Assembly (NCBI RefSeq): GCF_900119825.1
Contig: NZ_FPKR01000005.1
Coordinates: 124,001-188,000 of the forward strand
Direction of reading: 5' to 3'
Length of the DNA: 64,000 bases
Origin: Chitinimonas taiwanensis DSM 18899
GTDB lineage: Bacteria; Pseudomonadota; Gammaproteobacteria; Burkholderiales; Chitinimonadaceae
The notes under the pieces were generated by a model. It was not told where the DNA came from. It saw only the letters and a program-made list of their open reading frames with translations, and did not search any database. The translations under genes and the position numbers were made by a program. This document shows positions 9,437 to 17,972 of this stretch, piece after piece (the stretch's first letter is position 1; every line of letters begins with the position of its first letter).

Positions 9437-9940
9437 ATGTTGGAAGCCCTGTTTCACAAGACCGAGGCCGGTGCGCTGGCCCTGAAGGAGCGCGAGCGCT
9501 TTCCCCAGCTGACCCCGCGCATGCGCAGCCTCTTGCTGCAGGTGGACGGGCGCAAGACAGGCAGCGAGCTGGTTGAGCTATCCCACTCCCTGGGCGCGCC
9601 GGCCGACTGTCTGGACACCCTGCAAAGCCTGGGCTTGATCGCTGTGGACACGAGCGCCACGCCCGCTGCCGCGCCATCCGCGCCCGCCCACGGCAGCAGC
9701 CAAGCCATGCCCAGCGACCCGTTCGAGCGTCTGCAGGAGGCAACCCGGCTGATGAATAAGGCGGCTTCCGACTACCTGGGCCTGAAGGCGCTGTTCTTTA
9801 CCCTGAAGGTGGAAAAGTGCGCAAACCGCAGCGAACTCAAGCAGCTGTTGGGCGAGCTGCAGACCGCGGTCGCCAAGTCGCGCGATAAGCAGCGCGGCGA
9901 GCTGCTGATCGCCGATATCTACAGCCTGCTCAGCGAGTAA
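9437..9940 (+). CDS. Conserved hypothetical protein, paralogue of 5196-5831
   Basis: This 167-aa protein has no known function. It matches the gene product at 5196 along its length: an N-terminal domain with RSLLLQVDGRK, SLGAPAD and LQSLGLIAVD, a short Ala/Pro linker, and a helical C-terminal domain with DYLGLKALFF opposite HLGLSALLL in the paralogue. The linker is about 40 residues shorter here. Start at 9437 is chosen because AAGAGGAGG precedes it by 6 nt; an open frame runs further upstream into the regulator gene without similarity. Only 3 nt separate it from gluconokinase, so the two are probably co-expressed. Confidence 0.75.
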   Translation: MLEALFHKTEAGALALKERERFPQLTPRMRSLLLQVDGRKTGSELVELSHSLGAPADCLDTLQSLGLIAVDTSATPAAAPSAPAHGSSQAMPSDPFERLQEATRLMNKAASDYLGLKALFFTLKVEKCANRSELKQLLGELQTAVAKSRDKQRGELLIADIYSLLSE

Positions 9941-9943
9941 GCG

Positions 9944-10474
9944 ATGACGCAGCAGCTAAAGAATTCGCGCGCCATCGTGGTAATGGGTGTGTGCGGTAGC
10001 GGCAAGAGCCATATCGGCCGCCTGCTGGCCTCGCAACTGGGCGCGCGCTTTATCGAGGGCGATGATTTTCACCCGGCCGAGAATGTGCGCAAGATGGCCG
10101 CCGGCCAGGCGCTGGACGATGCCGACCGCGCCGGCTGGTTGGCCGCGCTGGCCGACGCCTTGCTCAGCGCCGCGCAAGCCGGCGAGGCGGTGGTGCTCAG
10201 CTGCTCGGCGCTCAAGCGCAGTTACCGTCAGGTGCTTGCCACCGGCGCACCGTTTCAGCTGGTCGTCCTGCACGGCAGCCGCGCGCTGCTGTTCGAGCGG
10301 GTCAGCGCGCGTGCCAGCCACTTCATGCCGGCCAGCCTGCTCGATAGCCAACTGGCGACGCTGGAATTACCCGGCAGCGAGGAAACGGCCATTCAGATGG
10401 ATATTGCCGCGCCGGCCGAGCAGATCGTGGCCGGCTTATGCGCCCAGCTAGGCCACGCGGCCGCCACGATCTAG
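9944..10474 (+). CDS. gntK: Gluconokinase
   Basis: The 176-aa P-loop kinase phosphorylates D-gluconate to 6-phosphogluconate, feeding the pentose phosphate or Entner-Doudoroff route. The Walker A motif GVCGSGKS is at about residues 16-23 and is followed by the family-specific EGDDFHPAENVRKMAAGQALDDADR segment, and later by SCSALKRSYR. The length matches GntK/IdnK. No gluconate transporter is adjacent. The gene ends in a TAG that overlaps, through the palindrome CTAG, the stop codon of the convergent glycosyltransferase. Confidence 0.93.
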   Translation: MTQQLKNSRAIVVMGVCGSGKSHIGRLLASQLGARFIEGDDFHPAENVRKMAAGQALDDADRAGWLAALADALLSAAQAGEAVVLSCSALKRSYRQVLATGAPFQLVVLHGSRALLFERVSARASHFMPASLLDSQLATLELPGSEETAIQMDIAAPAEQIVAGLCAQLGHAAATI

Positions 10475-11652
10475 GCCGTTTTCAGCACGCCCAGCGCCTC
10501 GGCCGCTCGCTGCAGCACCTGGTGATAGAAGCCGGCCATGCGCTCGGCCGTGGCCGGCGCGCTCCAGCTTTGCGCATAGGCAAGCGCCTCCTCGGCCTTG
10601 CGCGCCCGTAGCGTCGGGTCGACCAGCAAGGCACGCACCTGGGCCGCGAAGCCCGCCACCGATTCATCCGCACACAGGCAGCCACGCTGCGGCGCGAGGA
10701 TGTCGCGCGCGCCCATGGCCGGGATGGCCACCACCGGCAGGCCCATGGCCATCGCCTCGAGCAACACCAGACCCTGGGTCTCGGTGGTGGACGCGAAGAC
10801 GAATAGATCGGCCGCCCGATAGCAGTCGATCAAGCCGGTCTGCCGTTCCAGATAACCGATAAAGCGCACACAGTCCTGCAGGCCCAGGCGCGCGGCCTCG
10901 GCCTGCAGGCTGGCCTGGGCCGGCCCCTCACCGGCAATCAGCCACATCAGCTCGGGCTGTTCCTGGCGCAGGTGGGCCGCCACCTGCAGGAGCAGGCCGA
11001 TATTCTTTTCATGCGCCACACGGCCGACAAACAGCGCGAGCTGCTTATGCTCGGGAATGCCGTGGCTGGCACGAAAGCGCGCGCGATCGCCCCCCTGGAA
11101 GGTCTGCAGCGGAATGCCGGTCGGGATCACCGCGATCTCGGCGGTCACGCCGTAATCGCGCAGCGCATCGCGCATGGCCGTCGAGGGGGCGATCACCCCG
11201 GCCGTGGCATTGCACTGGCCGCGCGAGAAACGCCGCGCCAGCGCACGCGTCCAGCTGGCCGGCAGCACCTTGGCATAGTGATGCAGGTATTCCTCGAAGA
11301 AGGTGTGGTAGGTGGTGACCGCCGGCACGCCCAGCGCGCGCGCGATCTCGAGGCCCGCGTAATGGGCAATGAAAGGCGTCTGGATATGCACGAGCTGGTA
11401 ATCGGCCGCGCGCAGGGCCGGCAGCTGCGCGCGCATAAGGTCGCGCCGCATCATGCGGTCCTCGGGGTCGAAAGCCAGGTAGCGCGAGGGCACGCGCAGC
11501 ACGCCCGCTTCCTCGGTCTCGTTCGGGTAGGCAGGCGCAATCAGGTCTACCTGCACGCCCAAGCTAGCCAGCTCGCGCCGGAAGGTCTGGATCGAGGTGG
11601 ATACGCCGTTCACGCGCGGGAAGTAGACATCCGACACCATCAGTACACGCAT
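10471..11652 (-). CDS. GT4-family glycosyltransferase
   Basis: The 393-aa protein is a GT-B-fold retaining glycosyltransferase of family GT4. The N-terminal domain starts MRVLMVSDVYFPRVNGVS, typical of mannosyl- or glucosyl-transferases acting on lipid acceptors. The C-terminal nucleotide-sugar site shows FVGRVAHEKN and the E-x7-E type segment FASTTETQGLVLLEAMAMGLPVVA. No hydrophobic signal is present, so it is probably a cytoplasmic or membrane-associated enzyme. The start at 11652 is where family similarity begins; the frame is open upstream to 11829 but overlaps the sensor gene. The closest named relatives include MgtA-like alpha-mannosyltransferases, but donor and acceptor cannot be told from sequence. 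Confidence 0.88.
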   Translation of the reverse strand: MRVLMVSDVYFPRVNGVSTSIQTFRRELASLGVQVDLIAPAYPNETEEAGVLRVPSRYLAFDPEDRMMRRDLMRAQLPALRAADYQLVHIQTPFIAHYAGLEIARALGVPAVTTYHTFFEEYLHHYAKVLPASWTRALARRFSRGQCNATAGVIAPSTAMRDALRDYGVTAEIAVIPTGIPLQTFQGGDRARFRASHGIPEHKQLALFVGRVAHEKNIGLLLQVAAHLRQEQPELMWLIAGEGPAQASLQAEAARLGLQDCVRFIGYLERQTGLIDCYRAADLFVFASTTETQGLVLLEAMAMGLPVVAIPAMGARDILAPQRGCLCADESVAGFAAQVRALLVDPTLRARKAEEALAYAQSWSAPATAERMAGFYHQVLQRAAEALGVLKTA

Positions 11653-11725
11653 GCGGCCAGCTCCTGGGGAAGATGGCCCGAGGCTAGCGTGGCGAGGTGA
11701 AGGATTGATGACGCAGGCCAACCCG

Positions 11726-14700
11726 CTAAGCGCCCGCGCCCGCCAGCACGGCGCGGTCGCGCCCATCCTCCTTGGCGCGGTATAGCGCCTGGTCGGCGGC
11801 CGAGACCAGGTAGTCGGCCGCCACCCCATGCAGGGGCACCAGCACCGCCATGCCCACGCTGACGGTCACCCGCGGTGCGGTGGGCGAGAAGGCATGCGCG
11901 ATATTGGCCTCGGCCAGCAGCGCACGCAGCCTTGCCGCCACCTGGCGTGCGCCATCAGCATCGGTCTCAGGCAGGATCAGCGCAAACTCCTCGCCGCCGT
12001 AGCGCGCCACCACATCCGCCGGCCGACTCAGCGCGGCACGCAGCACGCTGGCCACCTGCTTCAGGCAGGCATCGCCAAGCTGGTGGCCATAGCCATCGTT
12101 GTATTTCTTGAAGTGGTCGACATCGATCATCAGTAGCGCGAGCGGCTGCACGCTGCGCGCGGCGCGCTGCCATTCCTGCTCGAGCGCCTGATCAAACGCG
12201 CGCCGGTTGGCCACCCCAGTCAGCCCATCCTGCTGGGCCATGCGCGCCAGCTCCATATTCGCGCCCAATAGCTGCTGGTTGGCGGCATTCAGCGCCGCCT
12301 GGGTTTCCTGCATTTCCTCGATATTCTGCAGCAGGCGTGCTTCGAAGGCCTTGCGCTCGGAGATATCGCGCAAGACGCAGGTAAACAGGCGCCGATTCCC
12401 CAGGCGCACCTCGGTAGTGGTCACTTCGGCCGGAAAGACCGTGCCATCAACACGCCGCCCGGGCATTTCCACCCGCGCGCCAATCACCGCCTCACGCTGC
12501 TCGCCGCGCTGGATATAGTGCTGGAAGTTCTCGGCCTGACGCGCCCCGGCCTCGGGCGGCATCAGGACACTGAAATGCCGGCCCATCACCTGGTGCAGGC
12601 CCAGGCCGTAGACCTCGCTGACCGCTGGATTGAGCACCTGCACCACCCCCGCCTCGTCGACCACGATGATCGCGTCACGCACGCTTTCCAGGATGGAATT
12701 GAGCATGGCCTCATCCTCGATCATCTTGCGCTCCATGGCGCGCAGATCACTCAGATCGTGGACGATGGTGGCGGTGAAGCTTGGCTCGCGCCCGGCCATG
12801 CAAGGTGCCACCACCAGCTGCAGCGTGTCGATCACCGTGCCATCTGCCCTTTGCCACTGGGTCTCACCCTGCCAGGGCTGGCCGGCCAAGGCCTGCGGAA
12901 TCGCCTGGCTACGGATCAGCTTGTACGACCATTCGGTGTAGCCAAAGCGCAGGCTCAGCCCATCCAGCGGCGCATCGGGCGCCACACCCAGCAGCTTGCG
13001 CCCGGCCGCGTTCAGATAGATGACCTGCTCGTCCAGATTGGACAGACGCACCATATCGGGCAGTGCCTCCACCACCGCGTGCAAGCGGTCGCGCTCGGCC
13101 TCCAGCGCCTTCTCAGCGCTGATGTCATAGGCAATGCCCATGGTGCCAATGTTCTCGCCAGCTGCATCGCGGCGGATGGACAGGGTCAGGCGCACTGGGA
13201 TGCGCCGGCCATCCTTGCACAGATAGGTCCAGTCGCGCATCAGCGCGCCATGCTGCAGGCCGAGCGAAAACAGTGTGGTATCGGGCTCCAGCGGGCGACC
13301 GAGCTCGGCACCCAGCTCCTCGGCATAGCGCACCAGCTCGCCGCTATCGTGCAGGATAACTGGGCTTTGCCGGCCAATCAGCTCGTCGGCGCGGTAACCG
13401 AGCAGCTGTTCCGCTGCGCGGTTGAACAGCGTGATCAGCCCGTCCTGGCCCTGGGCAATGATCGCGTAGGGTGCCGAATCGAGGATATTGCGCTGCAGTG
13501 CCTCGGTGCTGGCCAGCGCGAGTTCAACCTGCTTGCGTACACTGATATCGCGGCAGCTGACCGCCACGCCCCAGCCCATCGATACCGCGCGCACCTCGTA
13601 CCAGCCGGGCGCCATCTGGTCGTGGTCCAGGAACAGCTCCTCCTGCATGGGCAGGCCACTTTCCACCACTTGGCGATAGCGTTCGAGCGGGCTGTACTGG
13701 CCGTGGCAGAGCGGCGGGCGCTCGCTCAACATCTGGCCGACCAGCTCCTCGCGGCGCAGCGCCGACTGACCGAGCGGTTGACCACCCGCCTCGATGTATT
13801 TGAAGTCGACGATGGTGTGGCCGGTATCGCGCACAGCCTCCAACACGAACACCGCATCCAGGCTGCTGGCGAATACACCGCGAAACAGTTCCTCATTGCG
13901 TGCCACGCTGGCCTGCAGCGCCGCCATGGCCGTCACATCGCGTGCAAACAGGATGGCACCCGCACACGCGCCCTGGCCGTCGCGTAGCGGCGAGAAGGAG
14001 GCCGAGAACACCCGGCGTGCCGGCCCAAGCTGCAGGCGACACTGGGCCGCGGTGCCCAGCACCGCGCGGCTGAAATGCGCCTGCAGCTCGGCGTAATCGC
14101 TCGCATGCCCGCTCAACCAATCAGCCAGCGCCTCGCCCGGCTCGGGCGCCCGCCCGTACAGGAGGCCAAAAGCCTGGCCGCAGGCTGGGTTGCGCAGCGT
14201 GACGCGAAACTGCGGGTCCAGGACCAGAATAGGATCGCCACAACCATCGAGCACGCCCTGCACCAGTTCCAGCGCGCTGGCCAGGCGGCGCTCCTGTTCC
14301 TTCTGCGCATCGATATCCACAAGGCTGAGTACCGCGTGGTAACGCTCGGACTGCCACTCCGGGCCGCGCGACAGCTGGCAACCGACCCAGCACTGACGTC
14401 CATCCGGTCGTTGCAGACGACAGATCAGACGTGGGGTCTCGCCCTGGGCCAGTGCCTGCAGGGCAGCCAGCATCGCCTCGCGGTCGGCCTCGCCCAATAG
14501 GCACAACCAGCTTTCACCGAGCGCCTGCTCAGGCTGCTGGCCACTGAGCCGATACCAGGCCGGGTTCGCATAGCTGACATGGTGTTGCACATCTAGCAGC
14601 AGAATCGCGCTGGGTGCCTGCTCGAACAAATCCAGATACAGCGCCTCGCGCTCGCGCCGCGCTGCGCCATGCATGCCCAGGGTGGCGAATCCGCTGGCCA

Positions 14701-15727
14701 ATATCAGGGCCGCCAGCCCACCACCAAGGCCGAACAGCAGGGCCAGGCGCAACGGGGCATTGCCGGGCAGCGCCGGCGTCTTGCTACTGAGCAATAGCCA
14801 CCAGCCGCTAGCCCGATCGGCCTGAAAAGGCAGGCGCAGCCTGAGCCGCTCGGCCTGGGCGCCAGGGTCGGCCGGGTTCACGGCCAGAAAGGCGCGCAAA
14901 CCGTCCGGCCCGCGCAGCACGCCCTGCGGGCTGGTCTGCATGGCCTGCCACAGCGCCGGATCGCGCTGCGCAAGCGTCTGGCCGCGCTTGAGCAGGCGCG
15001 CAAAACGGTCTTCGGGCAAACCACCCAGCAGCCACTGGCCCTGAGCGTCGAGCAGTGCCAGCTGCTGGTCCGCGGCGATCAGGCGCTGAAATTCGGCCTC
15101 CAGCTGGTGGATGAGCAGATTGAACACCAGTAGGCCACGTCGCTCGCCCTGCGGGTCGTATAGCGGTGTCACCAGGCGCAACGTGGGCTTGAGGCCCTGG
15201 GGGCCGAACGCCTCCTCCGGCTTCAGGTCGAGCGCGGATAGATAGATTTGCCCACGGGTGAGCTGGCGGCTGTGTTGGAAATCGGCACTGTTCTGCTGCG
15301 ACTGCAGCTGCGCGGGCTCCAGCACGACAGGGTCGCCCCGGTTGAGCAGCACACGCACGCGTTCCTGACCTTCGAGGTCGAGCACGCGCATCTGGTCGTA
15401 AATCGGCTTGAAGCTGAGGAAGCTCACAAAGTGCTCGCCATATTCGCCCCATTGCGTGGGCGGCTTAAGCAGCAGGCGCTGCAGATCGGGATCATTGGCC
15501 AACAAGGTCAGATCGGTAGCCGCATCGCTGAGCGTGCCGTGACTGGCGCGCGCCAGAAGCTGCAGGCGCGCCTGCAGCAACTCACCCTGGTGCAGCCAGG
15601 CCTGCTCGCGCTCGGTGCGCCACAGCAGGAAGCTGGCCAGTGCAATCAAGGCCAGAAAGGGCAGGAAGACCTGCAGAAAGCGTCGTTGCCATGCTTGGCG
15701 CTGGCTCTGGCTGAGTGTGCTTGGCAT
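11726..15727 (-). CDS. Membrane sensor diguanylate cyclase, multi-PAS GGDEF
   Basis: The 1333-aa protein probably makes c-di-GMP in response to a periplasmic signal. Two membrane segments (about residues 17-36 and 323-348) bracket a roughly 285-residue periplasmic sensor region, likely Cache-like. Six PAS-like modules follow, starting near 362, 488, 614, 738, 868 and 1003, each ending in a typical PAC linker. The GGDEF domain starts near 1165 and has an intact GGEEF active site near 1243, preceded at the right spacing by an RPAD (RxxD) inhibitory site, so product feedback inhibition is expected. There is no EAL domain. It lies 73 nt upstream of the glycosyltransferase on the same strand and may be co-transcribed with it. 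Confidence 0.92.
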   Translation of the reverse strand: MPSTLSQSQRQAWQRRFLQVFLPFLALIALASFLLWRTEREQAWLHQGELLQARLQLLARASHGTLSDAATDLTLLANDPDLQRLLLKPPTQWGEYGEHFVSFLSFKPIYDQMRVLDLEGQERVRVLLNRGDPVVLEPAQLQSQQNSADFQHSRQLTRGQIYLSALDLKPEEAFGPQGLKPTLRLVTPLYDPQGERRGLLVFNLLIHQLEAEFQRLIAADQQLALLDAQGQWLLGGLPEDRFARLLKRGQTLAQRDPALWQAMQTSPQGVLRGPDGLRAFLAVNPADPGAQAERLRLRLPFQADRASGWWLLLSSKTPALPGNAPLRLALLFGLGGGLAALILASGFATLGMHGAARREREALYLDLFEQAPSAILLLDVQHHVSYANPAWYRLSGQQPEQALGESWLCLLGEADREAMLAALQALAQGETPRLICRLQRPDGRQCWVGCQLSRGPEWQSERYHAVLSLVDIDAQKEQERRLASALELVQGVLDGCGDPILVLDPQFRVTLRNPACGQAFGLLYGRAPEPGEALADWLSGHASDYAELQAHFSRAVLGTAAQCRLQLGPARRVFSASFSPLRDGQGACAGAILFARDVTAMAALQASVARNEELFRGVFASSLDAVFVLEAVRDTGHTIVDFKYIEAGGQPLGQSALRREELVGQMLSERPPLCHGQYSPLERYRQVVESGLPMQEELFLDHDQMAPGWYEVRAVSMGWGVAVSCRDISVRKQVELALASTEALQRNILDSAPYAIIAQGQDGLITLFNRAAEQLLGYRADELIGRQSPVILHDSGELVRYAEELGAELGRPLEPDTTLFSLGLQHGALMRDWTYLCKDGRRIPVRLTLSIRRDAAGENIGTMGIAYDISAEKALEAERDRLHAVVEALPDMVRLSNLDEQVIYLNAAGRKLLGVAPDAPLDGLSLRFGYTEWSYKLIRSQAIPQALAGQPWQGETQWQRADGTVIDTLQLVVAPCMAGREPSFTATIVHDLSDLRAMERKMIEDEAMLNSILESVRDAIIVVDEAGVVQVLNPAVSEVYGLGLHQVMGRHFSVLMPPEAGARQAENFQHYIQRGEQREAVIGARVEMPGRRVDGTVFPAEVTTTEVRLGNRRLFTCVLRDISERKAFEARLLQNIEEMQETQAALNAANQQLLGANMELARMAQQDGLTGVANRRAFDQALEQEWQRAARSVQPLALLMIDVDHFKKYNDGYGHQLGDACLKQVASVLRAALSRPADVVARYGGEEFALILPETDADGARQVAARLRALLAEANIAHAFSPTAPRVTVSVGMAVLVPLHGVAADYLVSAADQALYRAKEDGRDRAVLAGAGA

Positions 15728-15847
15728 CCCGCTCGCTCGGTGATGAGGGGTGCAGCCCAGGCCGGACTGCCCTGTCCAGCAATATAGTCTTTAGGCAAAG
15801 CCGCGCCACGCAAGGCGGCCGTCAGTCTGAATAAAGCCGCAATCTGC

Positions 15848-15877
15848 TTTACAGACCGCGCGCCAGGGAAATAAAAT
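15848..15877 (+). promoter_or_regulatory. Sigma-70-like promoter of the efflux operon
   Basis: A TTTACA -35 element (15848-15853) and a TAAAAT -10 element (15872-15877) are separated by 18 nt; each differs from consensus by one base. It lies upstream of the regulator start at 15910. Confidence 0.55.
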
Positions 15878-15889
15878 ACCGAACAGTAT
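15876..15889. promoter_or_regulatory. Candidate operator for the TetR-like regulator
   Basis: An imperfect 14-bp palindrome, ATAC then six bases then GTAT, overlaps the end of the -10 element, where a TetR-family autorepressor would bind. Binding is inferred from position only. Confidence 0.4.
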
Positions 15890-15909
15890 GCTTATAGGAG
15901 TTCGCGGAC

Positions 15910-16746
15910 TTGAATCACGCTGCCCAACCCACTCCGGAAATGGACACCCACGCTGCGCGCCATGCTGCGCTGGCGGCCTTGCGCGCCCTGGCCACCAGCA
16001 AGCCGGCTGGCGAGGTCAGCTATGCCGAGATCGCCCAGGCGGCCGGCCTGCCCTGGCAAACCGTCAAACGCCTGTTGGGCGCGCGTGAGCTGTTCGCCGC
16101 CCTGCTCGATGGTGATGTGCCCGAGCCGCCCGATACGCGCGAGCGCATCCTGGAGTCGGCAGCACGCGTGTTTGCGCAAAAAAGCTATCTGGGTGCCTCG
16201 CTCGATGAAGTGGCGGCCGATGCCGGCCTGACCAAGGGCGCCGTGTACTGGCACTTCAAAAGCAAGAACGACCTGTTTTTCGCCCTGCTCGACAGCCGCT
16301 TCCAGGTGGAATTTGACCAGCATCTACCCGAGGCGATGGCGCGCGAGGCCCGCCAGCAATCGCCGCGTGAAGGCACCAAGGCTCTGCTGGCCGGCGTGCT
16401 GGAGCGGGTCAAGCAGGACCCGGACTGGCCGCGTCTGTTCCTGGAGTTCATGGGCCAGGCGCGAGACCCGGACGTACGTGCCCGCCTGGCGCGCGCCTAT
16501 CAGGACAGCTACCGCCTCTCGGCCGGTCTGATCGTCCAACAGCACCAGCAGCGCGCCTTGCCGGCTCCGGTCGACCCACAGCTGCAAGCGATCTTCTGGA
16601 GCGCACTGATGGACGGCCTGATCATGGCCTGGCTGCTCAACCCGGAACAAATCGATCTCGATGCCCTGATGCCGCGCATGGTGGACATGCTCTGGCAGGG
16701 GCTGGACCCCAATAATCAAGCTCCCCGCGGAGGAAGTTCCACATGA
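15910..16746 (+). CDS. TetR-family regulator with two tandem HTH units
   Basis: This 278-aa regulator probably represses the downstream MFP/RND pump. A standard TetR N-terminal domain is at about residues 77-130 (ASLDEVAADAGLTKGAVYWHF, then KSKNDLFFALL). Unusually, residues 16-68 repeat the same pattern in degenerate form (VSYAEIAQAAGLPWQTVKRL, then GARELFAALL), so the protein seems to have two DNA-binding units in series. The ligand domain follows. The start is TTG at 15910, chosen for an AGGAG 9 nt upstream; an ATG at 15940 is the alternative and would keep both HTH units. The stop overlaps the MFP start by 4 nt. Confidence 0.88.
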   Translation: MNHAAQPTPEMDTHAARHAALAALRALATSKPAGEVSYAEIAQAAGLPWQTVKRLLGARELFAALLDGDVPEPPDTRERILESAARVFAQKSYLGASLDEVAADAGLTKGAVYWHFKSKNDLFFALLDSRFQVEFDQHLPEAMAREARQQSPREGTKALLAGVLERVKQDPDWPRLFLEFMGQARDPDVRARLARAYQDSYRLSAGLIVQQHQQRALPAPVDPQLQAIFWSALMDGLIMAWLLNPEQIDLDALMPRMVDMLWQGLDPNNQAPRGGSST

Positions 16747-17891
16747 CAGCGTTTCAATCTTCCCGTTTCAAACGCCGCGCCATCGTCGTGGCCGCCCTGC
16801 TGGCGCTGGCCGGTGGTGGCGCCGTGCTGACCCACAAGGGCGATGCCGCCGCCAAGGACAAGGCCGCCGAGACGCCCACGGTGCTGGAGCTAGCCAGCTC
16901 TGACCTGGCCCGCGTCAGCGATAGCACGCTGATCCAGCCGCTGGCCCTGTCGGGCACCCTGAATCCGGTGCGCCAGACGCTGATCAATGCCGAGGTGGAT
17001 GGGGTGCTGCGCGAGGTGCTGGTGCGGCCGGGCGAAACCGTGCAGGCCGGCCAGATCCTGGCGCGCTTCGAGGCCAGCGACCTGAACAACCAGCTGGCAG
17101 CCCGCGCCGCCACGCGTGAGCGGGCCCGCGCCGAGCTGGAGCTGGCCAAGAAAAACCGCGAGCGCAATGCCAATCTGCTCAAACAGGGCTTTATCTCGCC
17201 CAATGCCTACGACGAGAGCGAGAACGCGGTCGCCGTGGCCGCCGCCCAGCTGAAGGCGGAAGAGGCGCAGGCCGCCTTGGCCAGCAAGGCGGTGTCGGAT
17301 GGCGTGGTGCGCGCACCGTTTGGCGGCATCGTGGCCAGCCGCAAGGTCGAACCGGGCACCCGGGTTGGCGTCAACCAGACCCTGTTCAGCCTGGTCGACC
17401 TCGACGAGCTGGAATTCGAAGCCAGCGTTGCGGTATCACGCCTGCCGGCCGTTAAGCAGGGCCAGCCGGTTCGCCTCAATATCGAGGGCTTTGGCGACAA
17501 GCCCTTCAACGGCAGCATTGAGCGCATTGCCCCGGTGGCCGATGCCGGCTCGCGCATGGTGCCCGTCTATGTGCGGGTGAAGAACCCCGGTCACAGCCTG
17601 CGCGGCGGCATGTTTGCGCAGGGCGAGGCCACGCTGGCCCAGGTCGAGCACGCCGCCACCTTGCCCTTCAGCGCAATCCGCGAGATGGATGGCAAGGCGC
17701 CCTTCGTGCTGGCGGTCGAGAACGGCAAGATCGTCACGCGCCCCATCAAACTTGGTCTGTTGAATGATCTGACCAAGCAGGCCGAGATCAGCGCCGGGCT
17801 GAAGCCGGGCGCCGTGGTGGTCATTGCCAAGATCGAGAACCTCAAGCCTGGCCAGGCGGTGAAGCTGCCACCCGCCAAGCCGGCTGCCTGA
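16743..17891 (+). CDS. RND efflux membrane fusion protein
   Basis: The 382-aa periplasmic adaptor links the RND pump to an outer-membrane channel. An N-terminal hydrophobic segment (about residues 13-27) serves as signal or anchor. It is followed by the biotinyl/lipoyl-like half (near 80-110), an alpha-helical hairpin (about 105-175), the second lipoyl half with VRAPFGGIVASRKVEPGTRV, and beta-barrel and membrane-proximal domains. There is no clear lipobox. The start overlaps the regulator stop as ATGA, indicating coupling. An 82-nt gap containing a hairpin separates it from the pump gene. No outer-membrane TolC-like gene is seen here. Confidence 0.93.
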   Translation: MTAFQSSRFKRRAIVVAALLALAGGGAVLTHKGDAAAKDKAAETPTVLELASSDLARVSDSTLIQPLALSGTLNPVRQTLINAEVDGVLREVLVRPGETVQAGQILARFEASDLNNQLAARAATRERARAELELAKKNRERNANLLKQGFISPNAYDESENAVAVAAAQLKAEEAQAALASKAVSDGVVRAPFGGIVASRKVEPGTRVGVNQTLFSLVDLDELEFEASVAVSRLPAVKQGQPVRLNIEGFGDKPFNGSIERIAPVADAGSRMVPVYVRVKNPGHSLRGGMFAQGEATLAQVEHAATLPFSAIREMDGKAPFVLAVENGKIVTRPIKLGLLNDLTKQAEISAGLKPGAVVVIAKIENLKPGQAVKLPPAKPAA

Positions 17892-17906
17892 TCATCACCC
17901 TCGTAC

Positions 17907-17928
17907 GCGAGCCCCAGACGGGGCTCGC
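17907..17928 (+). other. Intra-operon hairpin between MFP and RND genes
   Basis: A 9-bp G+C-rich perfect stem (17907-17915 with 17920-17928) with loop AGAC and no T-run. It could protect or partly attenuate the transcript. Confidence 0.4.
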
Positions 17929-17972
17929 CTATCCGTTCTGCTGGCGGCCAGTCCGCCTGAAGAGGTTATCCC

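Noticed and set aside
12518-13987. Plus-strand open frame opposite the PAS-GGDEF gene
   Set aside because: No family resemblance and no ribosome site; a shadow of the sensor gene.
15888-16088. Short open frame with ATG just before the TetR-like gene
   Set aside because: The AGGAG lies after its ATG and fits the TTG at 15910; the frame overlaps the regulator out of phase.
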